The translations under genes were made by a program, and so were the position numbers. Source: DSUN01 sp035527715 (GTDB lineage: Bacteria > Planctomycetota > PUPC01 > DSUN01). From it: a stretch of DNA of 64,000 bases. Positions 24,649 to 32,619 of this stretch are shown piece after piece (the stretch's first letter is position 1; every line of letters begins with the position of its first letter). The notes beneath the pieces are model-generated. The model did not search any database, was not told the DNA's origin, and was given only the letters and a program-made list of their open reading frames with translations. Location of the stretch: NCBI GenBank assembly GCA_035527715.1, contig DATKZY010000096.1:62001-126000 (forward strand). Reading direction: 5' to 3'.

Positions 24649-25878
24649 ATGGCGTTGAGCACCAGAGAGAGAGGAATTGTCCGCGACCTGGCGAAGCAGG
24701 TGGCCGAGGTGGCCAGCCTGCCCATCATGGCCGAGCGGCGGGCGATGTGGAAGCGACACAACGCCCTCCAGCGCGTGAGGCCGATGATCCTGGTCTCCCC
24801 CGAAGGCTCGTGGGGCGAGCTGCTGCCGCAATCGGTCCTGAGGTGCAAGGACGAGAAGGCACGGCGTATCGAGTGGCAGCTCCGCAGCCGGCTCTACTAT
24901 CACGAACACCTCCACGACGACACGGTGATCGAGCGCGAATGGGTCGTCGGCAAGGCGATCAAGCACACGGGCTGGGGCCTGGAGCCGAAGAACATCCCCG
25001 CCACCGAGGCACGCGGGGCCTGGAAGTTCGACCCCGTGCTGAAGTCGCCCGAGGACCTCGAGAAGCTCACGTTCCCCCAGGTCGGCCACGACGAGAAGGC
25101 GACCGAACTCGCCCTCGCCGAGGCCCAGGAGCTGTTCGGCGACATTCTCGACGTGAGGCTCAAGGGCATCTCGCACATCTCCTTCCACCCGATGGCCCTC
25201 TACACCCGCCTCCGCGGCCTCAACGAGGCGATGATGGACATGGCGGTCGAGCCGAAGCTGGTGCACGACGCGATGGCGTTCTTCGAGGAGGGCCATCGCC
25301 GCGTCGTCCAGCACTACGAGCACCTGAACCTGCTGAGCCTGAACAACGACGGCACCTATCACTCCTCGGGCGGGAACGGCTACACCGACGAGTTGCCCGC
25401 GCCCGGCTTCGACCCCGCCCGCGTGCGCCCCTGCGACATGTGGGCGTCGGCCGAGGCGCAGGAGCTGGCCCTCGTCAGCCCCGAGATGCACGAGGAGTTT
25501 GCCCTCCAGTACGAGCGGCGCCTCCTGACCCCCTTCGGGCTCAACGGCTACGGCTGCTGCGAGGACCTGACGCGGAAGCTCGACTACGTGCTGGCGATTC
25601 CGAACATCCGCCGCATCAGCATCAGCCCCTTCGCCGACGTGGACCAGTGCGCCAAGAAGCTGGGGGCAAAGGCCATCTTCTCGTGGAAGCCGCACCCGTC
25701 GCACCTCGTCGGCGAGTTCGACGCCGACCGCCTCCGCGCCTACATCCGCCACGCCTGCGAGGCCACGCGCGGCTGCGTCGTCGAGATGATCCTCAAGGAC
25801 ACCCACACCTGCGAGCACCACCCCGAGCGCTTCACGCGCTGGACCGAGGTAGCCCGCGAGGTGGCGGAGAGGTACTGA
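24649..25878 (+). CDS. Uroporphyrinogen-decarboxylase-like protein (URO-D/MtaA superfamily)
   Basis: The cytoplasmic protein has 409 residues. It ends with the barrel pattern GLNGYGCCEDLTRKLDYVLAIPNIRRISISPFADVD and later AIFSWKPHPSHL, typical of the planctomycete UroD-like proteins related to cobalamin methyltransferases. The vicinal Cys and Glu in GCCE could bind zinc. It is too divergent to be the haem-pathway HemE: the N-terminal RxPvWxMRQAGR signature is absent. A demethylase or methyltransferase role is possible. GAGGAG lies 9 nt before the ATG. Confidence 0.8.
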   Translation: MALSTRERGIVRDLAKQVAEVASLPIMAERRAMWKRHNALQRVRPMILVSPEGSWGELLPQSVLRCKDEKARRIEWQLRSRLYYHEHLHDDTVIEREWVVGKAIKHTGWGLEPKNIPATEARGAWKFDPVLKSPEDLEKLTFPQVGHDEKATELALAEAQELFGDILDVRLKGISHISFHPMALYTRLRGLNEAMMDMAVEPKLVHDAMAFFEEGHRRVVQHYEHLNLLSLNNDGTYHSSGGNGYTDELPAPGFDPARVRPCDMWASAEAQELALVSPEMHEEFALQYERRLLTPFGLNGYGCCEDLTRKLDYVLAIPNIRRISISPFADVDQCAKKLGAKAIFSWKPHPSHLVGEFDADRLRAYIRHACEATRGCVVEMILKDTHTCEHHPERFTRWTEVAREVAERY

Positions 25879-25900
25879 AGATTCCGCAGGCAGGCAGGCC

Positions 25901-27475
25901 CTACCGCTGTCCGACCTGGGGGATGTGGTGCATCTCCCAGTCGCGTTTGCCTTCGAGCACAAGCAGCCACTGGGCGGCGGCGGAGAGCAGGTGCGCGTAG
26001 CCGCCGGTGTCGGAGAACTTGTCCCAGTCGTAGGTCGAGCCGAGGCTCGTGGGGATGTAGCCCTTCTCGTTGAAGATCGCCTGCCACGTCCGCAGCCCGC
26101 AGCCCAGCTCGCGCTCCAGCCACGCCTTCACGTCGGCCCCGGAACTGGTGAGGTAGACGCGCAGGTCCTTTCGCGTCGCGTGCTTGAGCCGCTCTTCCCA
26201 GATGCCGGGGTAGGCTTTGAGGGCCTGGAGTGCCCAGCCGCAGCAGACCATGTTCTGGGGGCCGAAGCGGGAGCCCATGGGCTTGACGCTCTTGTGGGGG
26301 CCTTTGCGCTCGGAGCGGTAGTCGGTCGGCTTGCCGTCCACGGCGTTGTAGGGGAAGAGGTCGAACTTGTTGATACCGGGCGGCATTTCCCAGTCGTCGC
26401 ACCAGGCGCGGAAGAGCATCGGCTCGGTGTAGGCGTCGTAGATGGTCTTGAAGGCGAGCGGCTTGGGCAGCTTGCCGCCGGCCCTCGCGATGCCGAAGTA
26501 GTAGCGGTACTGCTGGTCGTCGGCGAAGCCGGGGAAGCTGTACTGCTTGCCCGGCTCGAAGTCGTAGAGGGCGCGGGTGTAGTGGTTGCTGGGGTTCCAC
26601 AGCGCCTTGTCTTCGGGGTCGGGCACGCGCTTCATCAGCTCGGGGTCGTTGAGCGCCAGGGCCGCGGGCGCGACGCACATGGGGATGGGGCCGTGGTGGC
26701 GCATGCGACTCTCGTGCAGGTTCTTCGCGGCCTCGGCCAGCTCGGCGGCGAGCTTCTTGTCCGCCTCGTCGGGTGAATCCTTGAAGAGCAGCCACGCGAG
26801 CTGGAGCATCACGCCGATGTCCTGGGCCATGTGGTTCGACATGCCGAGCGAGTAGCCGTTGAGGAGCGCGTTGGGGTTGGGCTTGCCGACGGTGAAATCC
26901 TGGCTCGGGCGGTTGGGGAGCGGATTCTTGTCCTTCGAGCGCTCGAGGCTCACCGAGCCGCCGTCGTCCCACCAGTAGGGGATGAAGCCCTTCTCGCCCT
27001 CCTGGAAGGCCCAGGGCTTGCCCCAGGGCATGGCGCCCTCGCGGGCCACGGCGCCCTTGGCCGTGAACAACTCGTCGCTGTGGTTGAGCATCTTGAGGTA
27101 GAAGGGCAGCACCCATTTCGTCAGGAAGTCCTTGTAGAAGGCGTCGCCCGTGACGCGATAGGCGTTGACGAGTGCGGCGGCGAACCAGGCGCCATCGTGC
27201 ATCGTGTCGAGCCCCTCGCCCTGGACGAACTGGTCGAATTGGCCCTTTCGCGCGGGGTTCATATACTCGTAGATCATCCCGCGCTGGGGCGAAGCGGGGT
27301 CTTTCTTCAGGTGGTTGTCGAAGACGAACTGGGCAAGGCGCTTCATGAACGCCTTCGTCTCCTCGGCATTCATCGGCCCCTTCTTCCACGCCGTGGCCCA
27401 GGCCGGCTCGGGCTCGGCCGCGCCGGCGACTCCGAACAGCAGGCCGAGCACGATCAGCAGCCGAATGGAGCTCAC
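25901..27475 (-). CDS. Exported protein of unknown family, probable alpha/alpha fold
   Basis: The protein has 524 residues with a signal peptide (MSSIRLLIVLGLLFGVAGAAE). Helices rich in aromatic residues (DTMHDGAWFAAALVNAYRV, WWDDGGSVSLERS, SLGMSNHMAQDIGVMLQLAW, CCGWALQALKAYPGIWEERL) suggest an alpha/alpha toroid like unsaturated-glycan hydrolases, but no family signature is recognised. I prefer the GTG at 27475 because GGAGG lies 7 nt upstream. An ATG at 27496 would overlap the NHL gene stop as TGATG but has no binding site. It is the last gene of a five-gene minus-strand run. Confidence 0.65.
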   Translation of the reverse strand: MSSIRLLIVLGLLFGVAGAAEPEPAWATAWKKGPMNAEETKAFMKRLAQFVFDNHLKKDPASPQRGMIYEYMNPARKGQFDQFVQGEGLDTMHDGAWFAAALVNAYRVTGDAFYKDFLTKWVLPFYLKMLNHSDELFTAKGAVAREGAMPWGKPWAFQEGEKGFIPYWWDDGGSVSLERSKDKNPLPNRPSQDFTVGKPNPNALLNGYSLGMSNHMAQDIGVMLQLAWLLFKDSPDEADKKLAAELAEAAKNLHESRMRHHGPIPMCVAPAALALNDPELMKRVPDPEDKALWNPSNHYTRALYDFEPGKQYSFPGFADDQQYRYYFGIARAGGKLPKPLAFKTIYDAYTEPMLFRAWCDDWEMPPGINKFDLFPYNAVDGKPTDYRSERKGPHKSVKPMGSRFGPQNMVCCGWALQALKAYPGIWEERLKHATRKDLRVYLTSSGADVKAWLERELGCGLRTWQAIFNEKGYIPTSLGSTYDWDKFSDTGGYAHLLSAAAQWLLVLEGKRDWEMHHIPQVGQR

Positions 27476-27495
27476 TTTCCTTCCTCCTTCGATCA

Positions 27496-30312
27496 TCAGG
27501 GCAGCGGCGCCGTCTCCTCGGTGTGATAGCCAAGGACGGCTCGGAGGATACGCTCGTTCTCCTCGTCGTGGACGTAGACCGCCTCGTCGGTGACGGCGAC
27601 GAACTTGGGGAGTGCGAAGGCGAGGTCGCGCTCGGCCAGTGGGCTCTTGAGGTCGGGCGGGTCGTCGGGCCGCCTCGGGCGCAGGAGCCCCGTCTGGGGG
27701 TCGGGCACCGGGCTGTCCTTGCCGCGGCTGTCGGCGTTGCCGTAGGCCCCGAGACGGACGATGATGTTGCCGTTCGCGTCGAGCACGCTCACCGTGCTCG
27801 TCTGTGCGGCGGGCACGAAGGAGCGCTCGAAGCGGTCGAGGTCGAAAAGCGAGTTCATGCACGTGCAGCCCGAGAGGGTGACGGGGCACACGCCGCCGTA
27901 GTCCCAGAGCGCGTTCTCGATGACGACGGGGGCTCCGCGGCCGGTGTCGAAGCTGCCGCCGCAGTTGCCGTAGTGGTGCGTGGGCTTCTCGGGCTTCGCC
28001 GCGTCCCAGCGCCCGCTGATGCTGCCGACGGGGAACGTGTCGAACGTGCTGTTGAACTTGACGAGGGTTCCCCACTCGGAGGCGACGAAGGAGCCGCCGG
28101 GGGCGAGGCCCTCGGGGAGCTTCTGCCCGGCGGGCTGGCAGGCGAGGACGATGTAGACAGCCCCACCGCGGCCCACGCGCACGCCCGAGCTGAGCCCCAG
28201 CCCCGGCAGGGCGCTCACGCACTTGAGCTTCCCCTCCGACGAGAAGACCTGGAGGACGCAGAAGGTAGTGCCGGACGGCTTCGCGGGCCGGGGCAGGCCC
28301 GCCTTCTCCATCGCGGCGATGTGCTCCTCGACGACGCCCGCGGGGACATAGGCGTCGCCGTTGGGGGCCACGCCGAAGGGGTCCTGCCAGGTGCGGCCGC
28401 CGCCCGCGGCGGGTCCGTAGACGCCGATGACGGGCTGCCCGCGGAAGCTCAGCGGCTTCCGCTTGGCGAAGTCGTACTTCTTCAGGCCATAGCCGCCGCC
28501 CCGCACGGGCTGGGCCTCGGGCGCGGTGAGCGGCACGAACTTCCTGGCCTCGGGGTCGTAGCGGACCAGCCACTCGCCGCCGTCCTCGATGCGCAGGTAG
28601 ACGGATCGGTCGGGGCCGACGCAGATCTGCTCGATGCGGGCCTCGAGCCGCTCGATGAGGCGGCCGGAGCGCCCGTCCACGCGGATCGCCTGGCTGGGAA
28701 AGCAGCAGTCGCCCAGGCGAATGTAAAGCTCCTCGCGGAAGGGGTCGGCGGCGACGTAGACCTTCTTCGAGTGGGGGTCCCAATCGGCCCAGCCCTCCGG
28801 CCCCTGGGCGAGGGCGGCGACGTCGGCGACCTTCTCGAACTCCTCGCCGCGGTCCTCGAAGCGCCACAAGGCGCGGTTCACGCCGTACTTGCCCTCGGCC
28901 GCCCCGAGCCACAGGGCGGGCGGGTCGGCCGCCGCGTCGAGGGCCATCAGGGCGTGGACGCTGAACTGGTTGGTGGGGAGCTGAAGGGTCGCGCGGACCG
29001 TCGGGTCGGCCAGGCCGGCCAGCTTGACGACCTCGGTCTTGAAATGCCTGTCGGCGGGCGGGGCGCGGAGGACGTAGATCTCGCCCGTCCTCGGGTGAAC
29101 GGCCACCTGGTCGGGCTTCGTGACGGGGATGGACTTGAGGTGCGCGCCGTCAGGCTTGAAGACCTGGACGCGGTCGTTGCCGTAGTCGCACACGTAGAGG
29201 TTGCCGTCGTTGTCGCAGGCGAGGCCGCGCGGCTCGTTGAAGTGCTCGTTGACCGCACCGGGCGCAGCGGGATCGCCGAGGAGGCGCTCGGCGCGGCCCG
29301 GCGGGTCCATCGGCGCGGCGAAGACGGCGTGGATGACCGCCCGCTTCGCGCCGGGGTCCCTCGTCGCGAAGCCGCCGAGGTAGAGCTTCCTGCCGTCGGG
29401 CGCGAGGGCGGCGAAGGGGCGGCCGTCGTTGCCGAGGGCGCCCGGCTTCCAGCCCCCGGTGCCCTGGTCGAGTTGGGCGAGGCCGCCCGGGGCCGCCGCG
29501 CCATCGCGCGTGCTCAGGAGCACGAGGCGGCGCCCGAGGTCCTTGAGCTTCCAGCTCAGGTACTTGGTCACCAGGGCGAGCCGGCCGTCGGGCGTGATGG
29601 CCATGCCTTGCTTCGGCAGCCCGAAGTTCGCGAAGCGGAAGAGGTCGAACGTGCTCGCGCCGCCGGAGCGGGGGCGATGGACGGCCTGGGTGCCCCAGGT
29701 GGTCTGGTTCCATTCGATGAGGGTCATCTGGCCTGGGGGCACGTTTGCGGCGTGGGGCATGAGGGTGCGGAGGTAGCGGCCCTGGCGGTCGAACACGCGG
29801 AGGGTCGGGCCGCTACTGAGCACATAGAGCTGGCCGTGGGCGTCCACCGCCACGCCTTCCACCTCGGTGCGCGGCACGCTCGGACTCCAGCCCAGCACCT
29901 TGTTGAGCCGCGCGCGAAGCCCCAGGCTCACCCTCGCCTGGCAGCCGGGCGGGGCGGGCTTCCCGCTGTCGTCCTTGCCGTCCCACTCGACCCTTTGCGA
30001 CAGGGAGTCCTGCTGGAAGGGCCACGGGGCGTTCTTGCCGAGGACGCCCGAGGCCAGGTGGCGGACGATCCTGCCCTCCTTGTCCACGATGGCCACGGTC
30101 GCGTCGCAGGCGGCCTTGGGCGCGAACGAGATGCTCCACTTCCCGCCCTGCTTCTCGACCCTGGGCCTCTCGGCGAACTCGAATACGTCCTGCCGCTCCT
30201 GCCTGCCGTTGCAGGGGTTCAGGATGGCGGGCCTCGGCTGCTCCGCCGCACCGACTCGCGCCGGCAGCAAGGCCAGGCCCGCCAGGACGAGCGCTCTCAG
30301 GGTGGGTGTCAT
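27496..30312 (-). CDS. Large exported NHL-repeat protein with a FlgD-Ig-like domain
   Basis: The protein has about 938 residues with a signal peptide (TPTLRALVLAGLALLPARVGA). A FlgD-type Ig unit (VEWDGKDDSGKPAPPG) follows, then many beta-propeller strands, including classical NHL blades (NEPRGLACDNDGNLYVCDYG; FVAVTDEAVYVHDEENERI). The C-terminal part has clustered cysteines (GNCGGSFD, GGVCPVTLSGCTCMNS). It is probably a periplasmic or surface binding protein. Two ATGs lie side by side (30315 and 30312). The second has GGAGG at 5 nt and is used here. Confidence 0.7.
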   Translation of the reverse strand: MTPTLRALVLAGLALLPARVGAAEQPRPAILNPCNGRQERQDVFEFAERPRVEKQGGKWSISFAPKAACDATVAIVDKEGRIVRHLASGVLGKNAPWPFQQDSLSQRVEWDGKDDSGKPAPPGCQARVSLGLRARLNKVLGWSPSVPRTEVEGVAVDAHGQLYVLSSGPTLRVFDRQGRYLRTLMPHAANVPPGQMTLIEWNQTTWGTQAVHRPRSGGASTFDLFRFANFGLPKQGMAITPDGRLALVTKYLSWKLKDLGRRLVLLSTRDGAAAPGGLAQLDQGTGGWKPGALGNDGRPFAALAPDGRKLYLGGFATRDPGAKRAVIHAVFAAPMDPPGRAERLLGDPAAPGAVNEHFNEPRGLACDNDGNLYVCDYGNDRVQVFKPDGAHLKSIPVTKPDQVAVHPRTGEIYVLRAPPADRHFKTEVVKLAGLADPTVRATLQLPTNQFSVHALMALDAAADPPALWLGAAEGKYGVNRALWRFEDRGEEFEKVADVAALAQGPEGWADWDPHSKKVYVAADPFREELYIRLGDCCFPSQAIRVDGRSGRLIERLEARIEQICVGPDRSVYLRIEDGGEWLVRYDPEARKFVPLTAPEAQPVRGGGYGLKKYDFAKRKPLSFRGQPVIGVYGPAAGGGRTWQDPFGVAPNGDAYVPAGVVEEHIAAMEKAGLPRPAKPSGTTFCVLQVFSSEGKLKCVSALPGLGLSSGVRVGRGGAVYIVLACQPAGQKLPEGLAPGGSFVASEWGTLVKFNSTFDTFPVGSISGRWDAAKPEKPTHHYGNCGGSFDTGRGAPVVIENALWDYGGVCPVTLSGCTCMNSLFDLDRFERSFVPAAQTSTVSVLDANGNIIVRLGAYGNADSRGKDSPVPDPQTGLLRPRRPDDPPDLKSPLAERDLAFALPKFVAVTDEAVYVHDEENERILRAVLGYHTEETAPLP

Positions 30313-30329
30313 CATTGCCTCCTTGAGGC

Positions 30330-32027
30330 TTACCGGCTGATGGTCAGGACGGTTTCCTCGCCGGGCTTGATCCTGACCTTCTCGACGGTCACCAGGCCCC
30401 AGGGGTCGGCGGCGATCTCGCCGCTGCCCCCGGCGGAGTTCGTCCACTTGAGCTTCTCGCGGGCCTTGGCCTTGAACCTCTGGCAGCGGCGCGGCGTGAC
30501 GTCTACGGTCATCTCCGCCTGGCAAAGCTCGTTGGAGAGTGTGGCCGACCACCGGCCCTCCTCGTCCGCCACGTCCCTCCAGGCGAAGCCCAGGTTGATG
30601 CCGCCCTCCATGTCGCCGGCCTTGGGGTCGCCGGGGCCGGGGTCGCTGTTGATCGAGCTGTTCCCGAAGGCGGGATAGCTCTGGTTGCGGGCGAACTTGT
30701 GCGCGGGGTAGTGCTTCATCACCTGCCCCATCGCGGCAGAGCCGGAGCTGTGGTCGCCGTCGTTCCACGCGAAGGCGAACCCGTGGTGCGCCGCGGTGAG
30801 GGCCTTGGCCATGTCCACCTGCTCCTGCCAGGTGGCGAAGCCGTCGCGACGGCCGCAGCACCAGCCGAAGAAGGGCAGGTCCCCGTGGTGCTCGGAGGCG
30901 AACGCGACCATGTCCATGCGCGCCAGGTACTCGGTCTTGCCGTCGTCCATCAGGGCCTTCTGGTCCCTGGGGAGCTCGGCCAGGGAGGGCATCCCGCGCT
31001 GGCGGGTCCTGGGGCGGTTGGGATAGACGGCGGCGAAGATCTCGGGGTGGCGGAACGCGAGCGTGGCCGAGCCCCAGGCGCCCATCGAGCCCCCGCCGGC
31101 GTACACGCGGTTCGGGTCGGCCTCGTACCTCTTGGCCACCCAGTCAATCATCCACAGCGTTCGCCGCTCGGTGAACGGGTAGGCGCGCGGCTCCTTGTGG
31201 CCGGCCCACTGCGGGACGCACAGGTAGCCGAACCAGTAGGTCTCCATCGCCGAGTTGCCCGAGGGGTGCTCGATGGCTTCGCGGCTCCGCAGGTAGAGCA
31301 TATTGCCGCTGGGGTGGCGGCGCTCATCCACCGAGAAGACGCCCGGCAGCCCGTCCCGCCAGCCCCACTCGGGGCGCGAGAAGTAGAGGTAGTAGTCGCC
31401 ATACTCGCCTGCGCCCCCGCCTTGACCGCTCGAGGCGTGGAGTTCGACCCAGAGCGGCAGGCCCCTCTGGCCGCTGATGCAGGTCTGCTGGATGTAGGGA
31501 CCCTTGCGCGACTTAGAGTCCTCCAACTTGATGGGCTGGATAGGCGCGACCCTCTCCTCGACTGGCTCGGTCGTCGCACTCTTGCCTGGGACGACCGTGG
31601 AGACGGGGGCGCCCTTGTCGTCCGTGGCCACGACGGCGTAGTAGCTCCTGGCCTGCTTCCTGACGGTGACAGCGGCCAGGCCGGAGCCGACGGGCAGGGG
31701 CTGGCCGCCCTCGACGGTTGGCGCGGTGGGCTTGGCAGGGTCCAGGCGGTCCTTTCTGTTGAAGGCCGCCCCGAAGAGCTTTGCGGAGTTGTTGAGCACC
31801 CCGCTCATGCACAGCTCCGCAAGAGGCAGATTCTCCTGAGTGATCGGCTTACCCGAGCGGTACACGGAGTAGCGGAGCGCCGCCCCGTCCTCCCCTTCGG
31901 CAGCGTCGATCCAGGTGACAAAGCTCTGCCCGTTGCGATGCTCCACCTTGATCCCTGTGGCCGCGATCTCCCCGCCGCACGCCGACACGGAAACCACCCA
32001 ACCGATCGCGAGCCAGAGCCACCTCAC
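30330..32027 (-). CDS. Exported esterase, probably a lipoprotein, with an N-terminal Fn3-like domain
   Basis: The protein has 565 residues. It starts MRWLWLAIGWVVSVSACGG, where VSAC is a lipobox. Residues about 25-160 look like a fibronectin-type module (FVTWIDAAEGEDGAALRYSV). The rest is an alpha/beta hydrolase of the PHB-depolymerase/esterase-D class with nucleophile GGSMGAWG (Ser314) and a late His in NDGDHSSG. The likely job is cleaving feruloyl or acetyl esters on polysaccharide; this is inference. GTG start with GGAAGG 5 nt upstream. It lies 14 nt after the DUF1854 gene. Confidence 0.75.
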   Translation of the reverse strand: MRWLWLAIGWVVSVSACGGEIAATGIKVEHRNGQSFVTWIDAAEGEDGAALRYSVYRSGKPITQENLPLAELCMSGVLNNSAKLFGAAFNRKDRLDPAKPTAPTVEGGQPLPVGSGLAAVTVRKQARSYYAVVATDDKGAPVSTVVPGKSATTEPVEERVAPIQPIKLEDSKSRKGPYIQQTCISGQRGLPLWVELHASSGQGGGAGEYGDYYLYFSRPEWGWRDGLPGVFSVDERRHPSGNMLYLRSREAIEHPSGNSAMETYWFGYLCVPQWAGHKEPRAYPFTERRTLWMIDWVAKRYEADPNRVYAGGGSMGAWGSATLAFRHPEIFAAVYPNRPRTRQRGMPSLAELPRDQKALMDDGKTEYLARMDMVAFASEHHGDLPFFGWCCGRRDGFATWQEQVDMAKALTAAHHGFAFAWNDGDHSSGSAAMGQVMKHYPAHKFARNQSYPAFGNSSINSDPGPGDPKAGDMEGGINLGFAWRDVADEEGRWSATLSNELCQAEMTVDVTPRRCQRFKAKAREKLKWTNSAGGSGEIAADPWGLVTVEKVRIKPGEETVLTISR

Positions 32028-32041
32028 GTGTGCCTTCCTCC

Positions 32042-32611
32042 TCACAACTGGGCGTCGAGCCGGCGGCGGCTCTCGGGGTCGAGGGCATCGAGGGCGGGGA
32101 TGTCGTAGCGGTTGCCCTCGACGTCCACGATGCTCAGGCGGGTCGGCAGGTGCTCCTTGATCTGCTCGCGCAGGTCGCGGGTGAGGAACTTCTGCTGGCC
32201 GCGGTCGGTCTCGACGGTCCACTCGACGAGGTCGGCGCGCGGCCGGCAGGCGAGAATGCGGGTGATCCGCGGCACGAGGTAGCGGCGGCGCAGCTCGTCG
32301 CGAACCAGCAGAAGGGCGTCGTGCGCGAGGCGCGTGGCGTCCTTGAGGATGCCCACCTCCTTGCCGTTCATCTCGACGAGCGACACCCAGCGCTCGGACT
32401 CGGTGAGGGGGAAGAGGCGCACGAGGGTCACGTCGCGCCAGTCTTCAGCGTCCTTCTCCCGGAACTGGAGTCGGGCGCCCTGCTGGCGGAACTGCGCTGA
32501 GGCCGGGTCGAGGAAGCGCAGCTCGCTCGACGTCTCGTCGGGCATGGGCAGGCTGGGGCCGGTGTCGGCCGGCTTGGCGCCTCCCCCGTGATCGTGGAAA
32601 TGGTGGGGCAT
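32042..32611 (-). CDS. DUF1854 family protein
   Basis: The protein has 189 residues, with a His-rich N-terminus (MPHHFHDHGGG) and the DUF1854 core: DVTLVRLFPLTESERWVSLV, GKEVGILKD, ELRRRYLVPRITRI, and FLTRDLREQIKE. Members of this family are commonly encoded beside a fused ABC exporter, in some genomes near cyanophycin genes, and are thought to work with it. The ABC exporter is immediately upstream with an 8-nt gap. GAGGTGA overlaps the exporter stop codon and serves this start. Confidence 0.88.
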   Translation of the reverse strand: MPHHFHDHGGGAKPADTGPSLPMPDETSSELRFLDPASAQFRQQGARLQFREKDAEDWRDVTLVRLFPLTESERWVSLVEMNGKEVGILKDATRLAHDALLLVRDELRRRYLVPRITRILACRPRADLVEWTVETDRGQQKFLTRDLREQIKEHLPTRLSIVDVEGNRYDIPALDALDPESRRRLDAQL

Positions 32612-32619
32612 GGTTCACC

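Noticed and set aside
24649..25878. HemE, uroporphyrinogen decarboxylase of the haem pathway
   Set aside because: The N-terminal HemE signature is missing and the active-site residues differ; it is a UroD-superfamily relative only.
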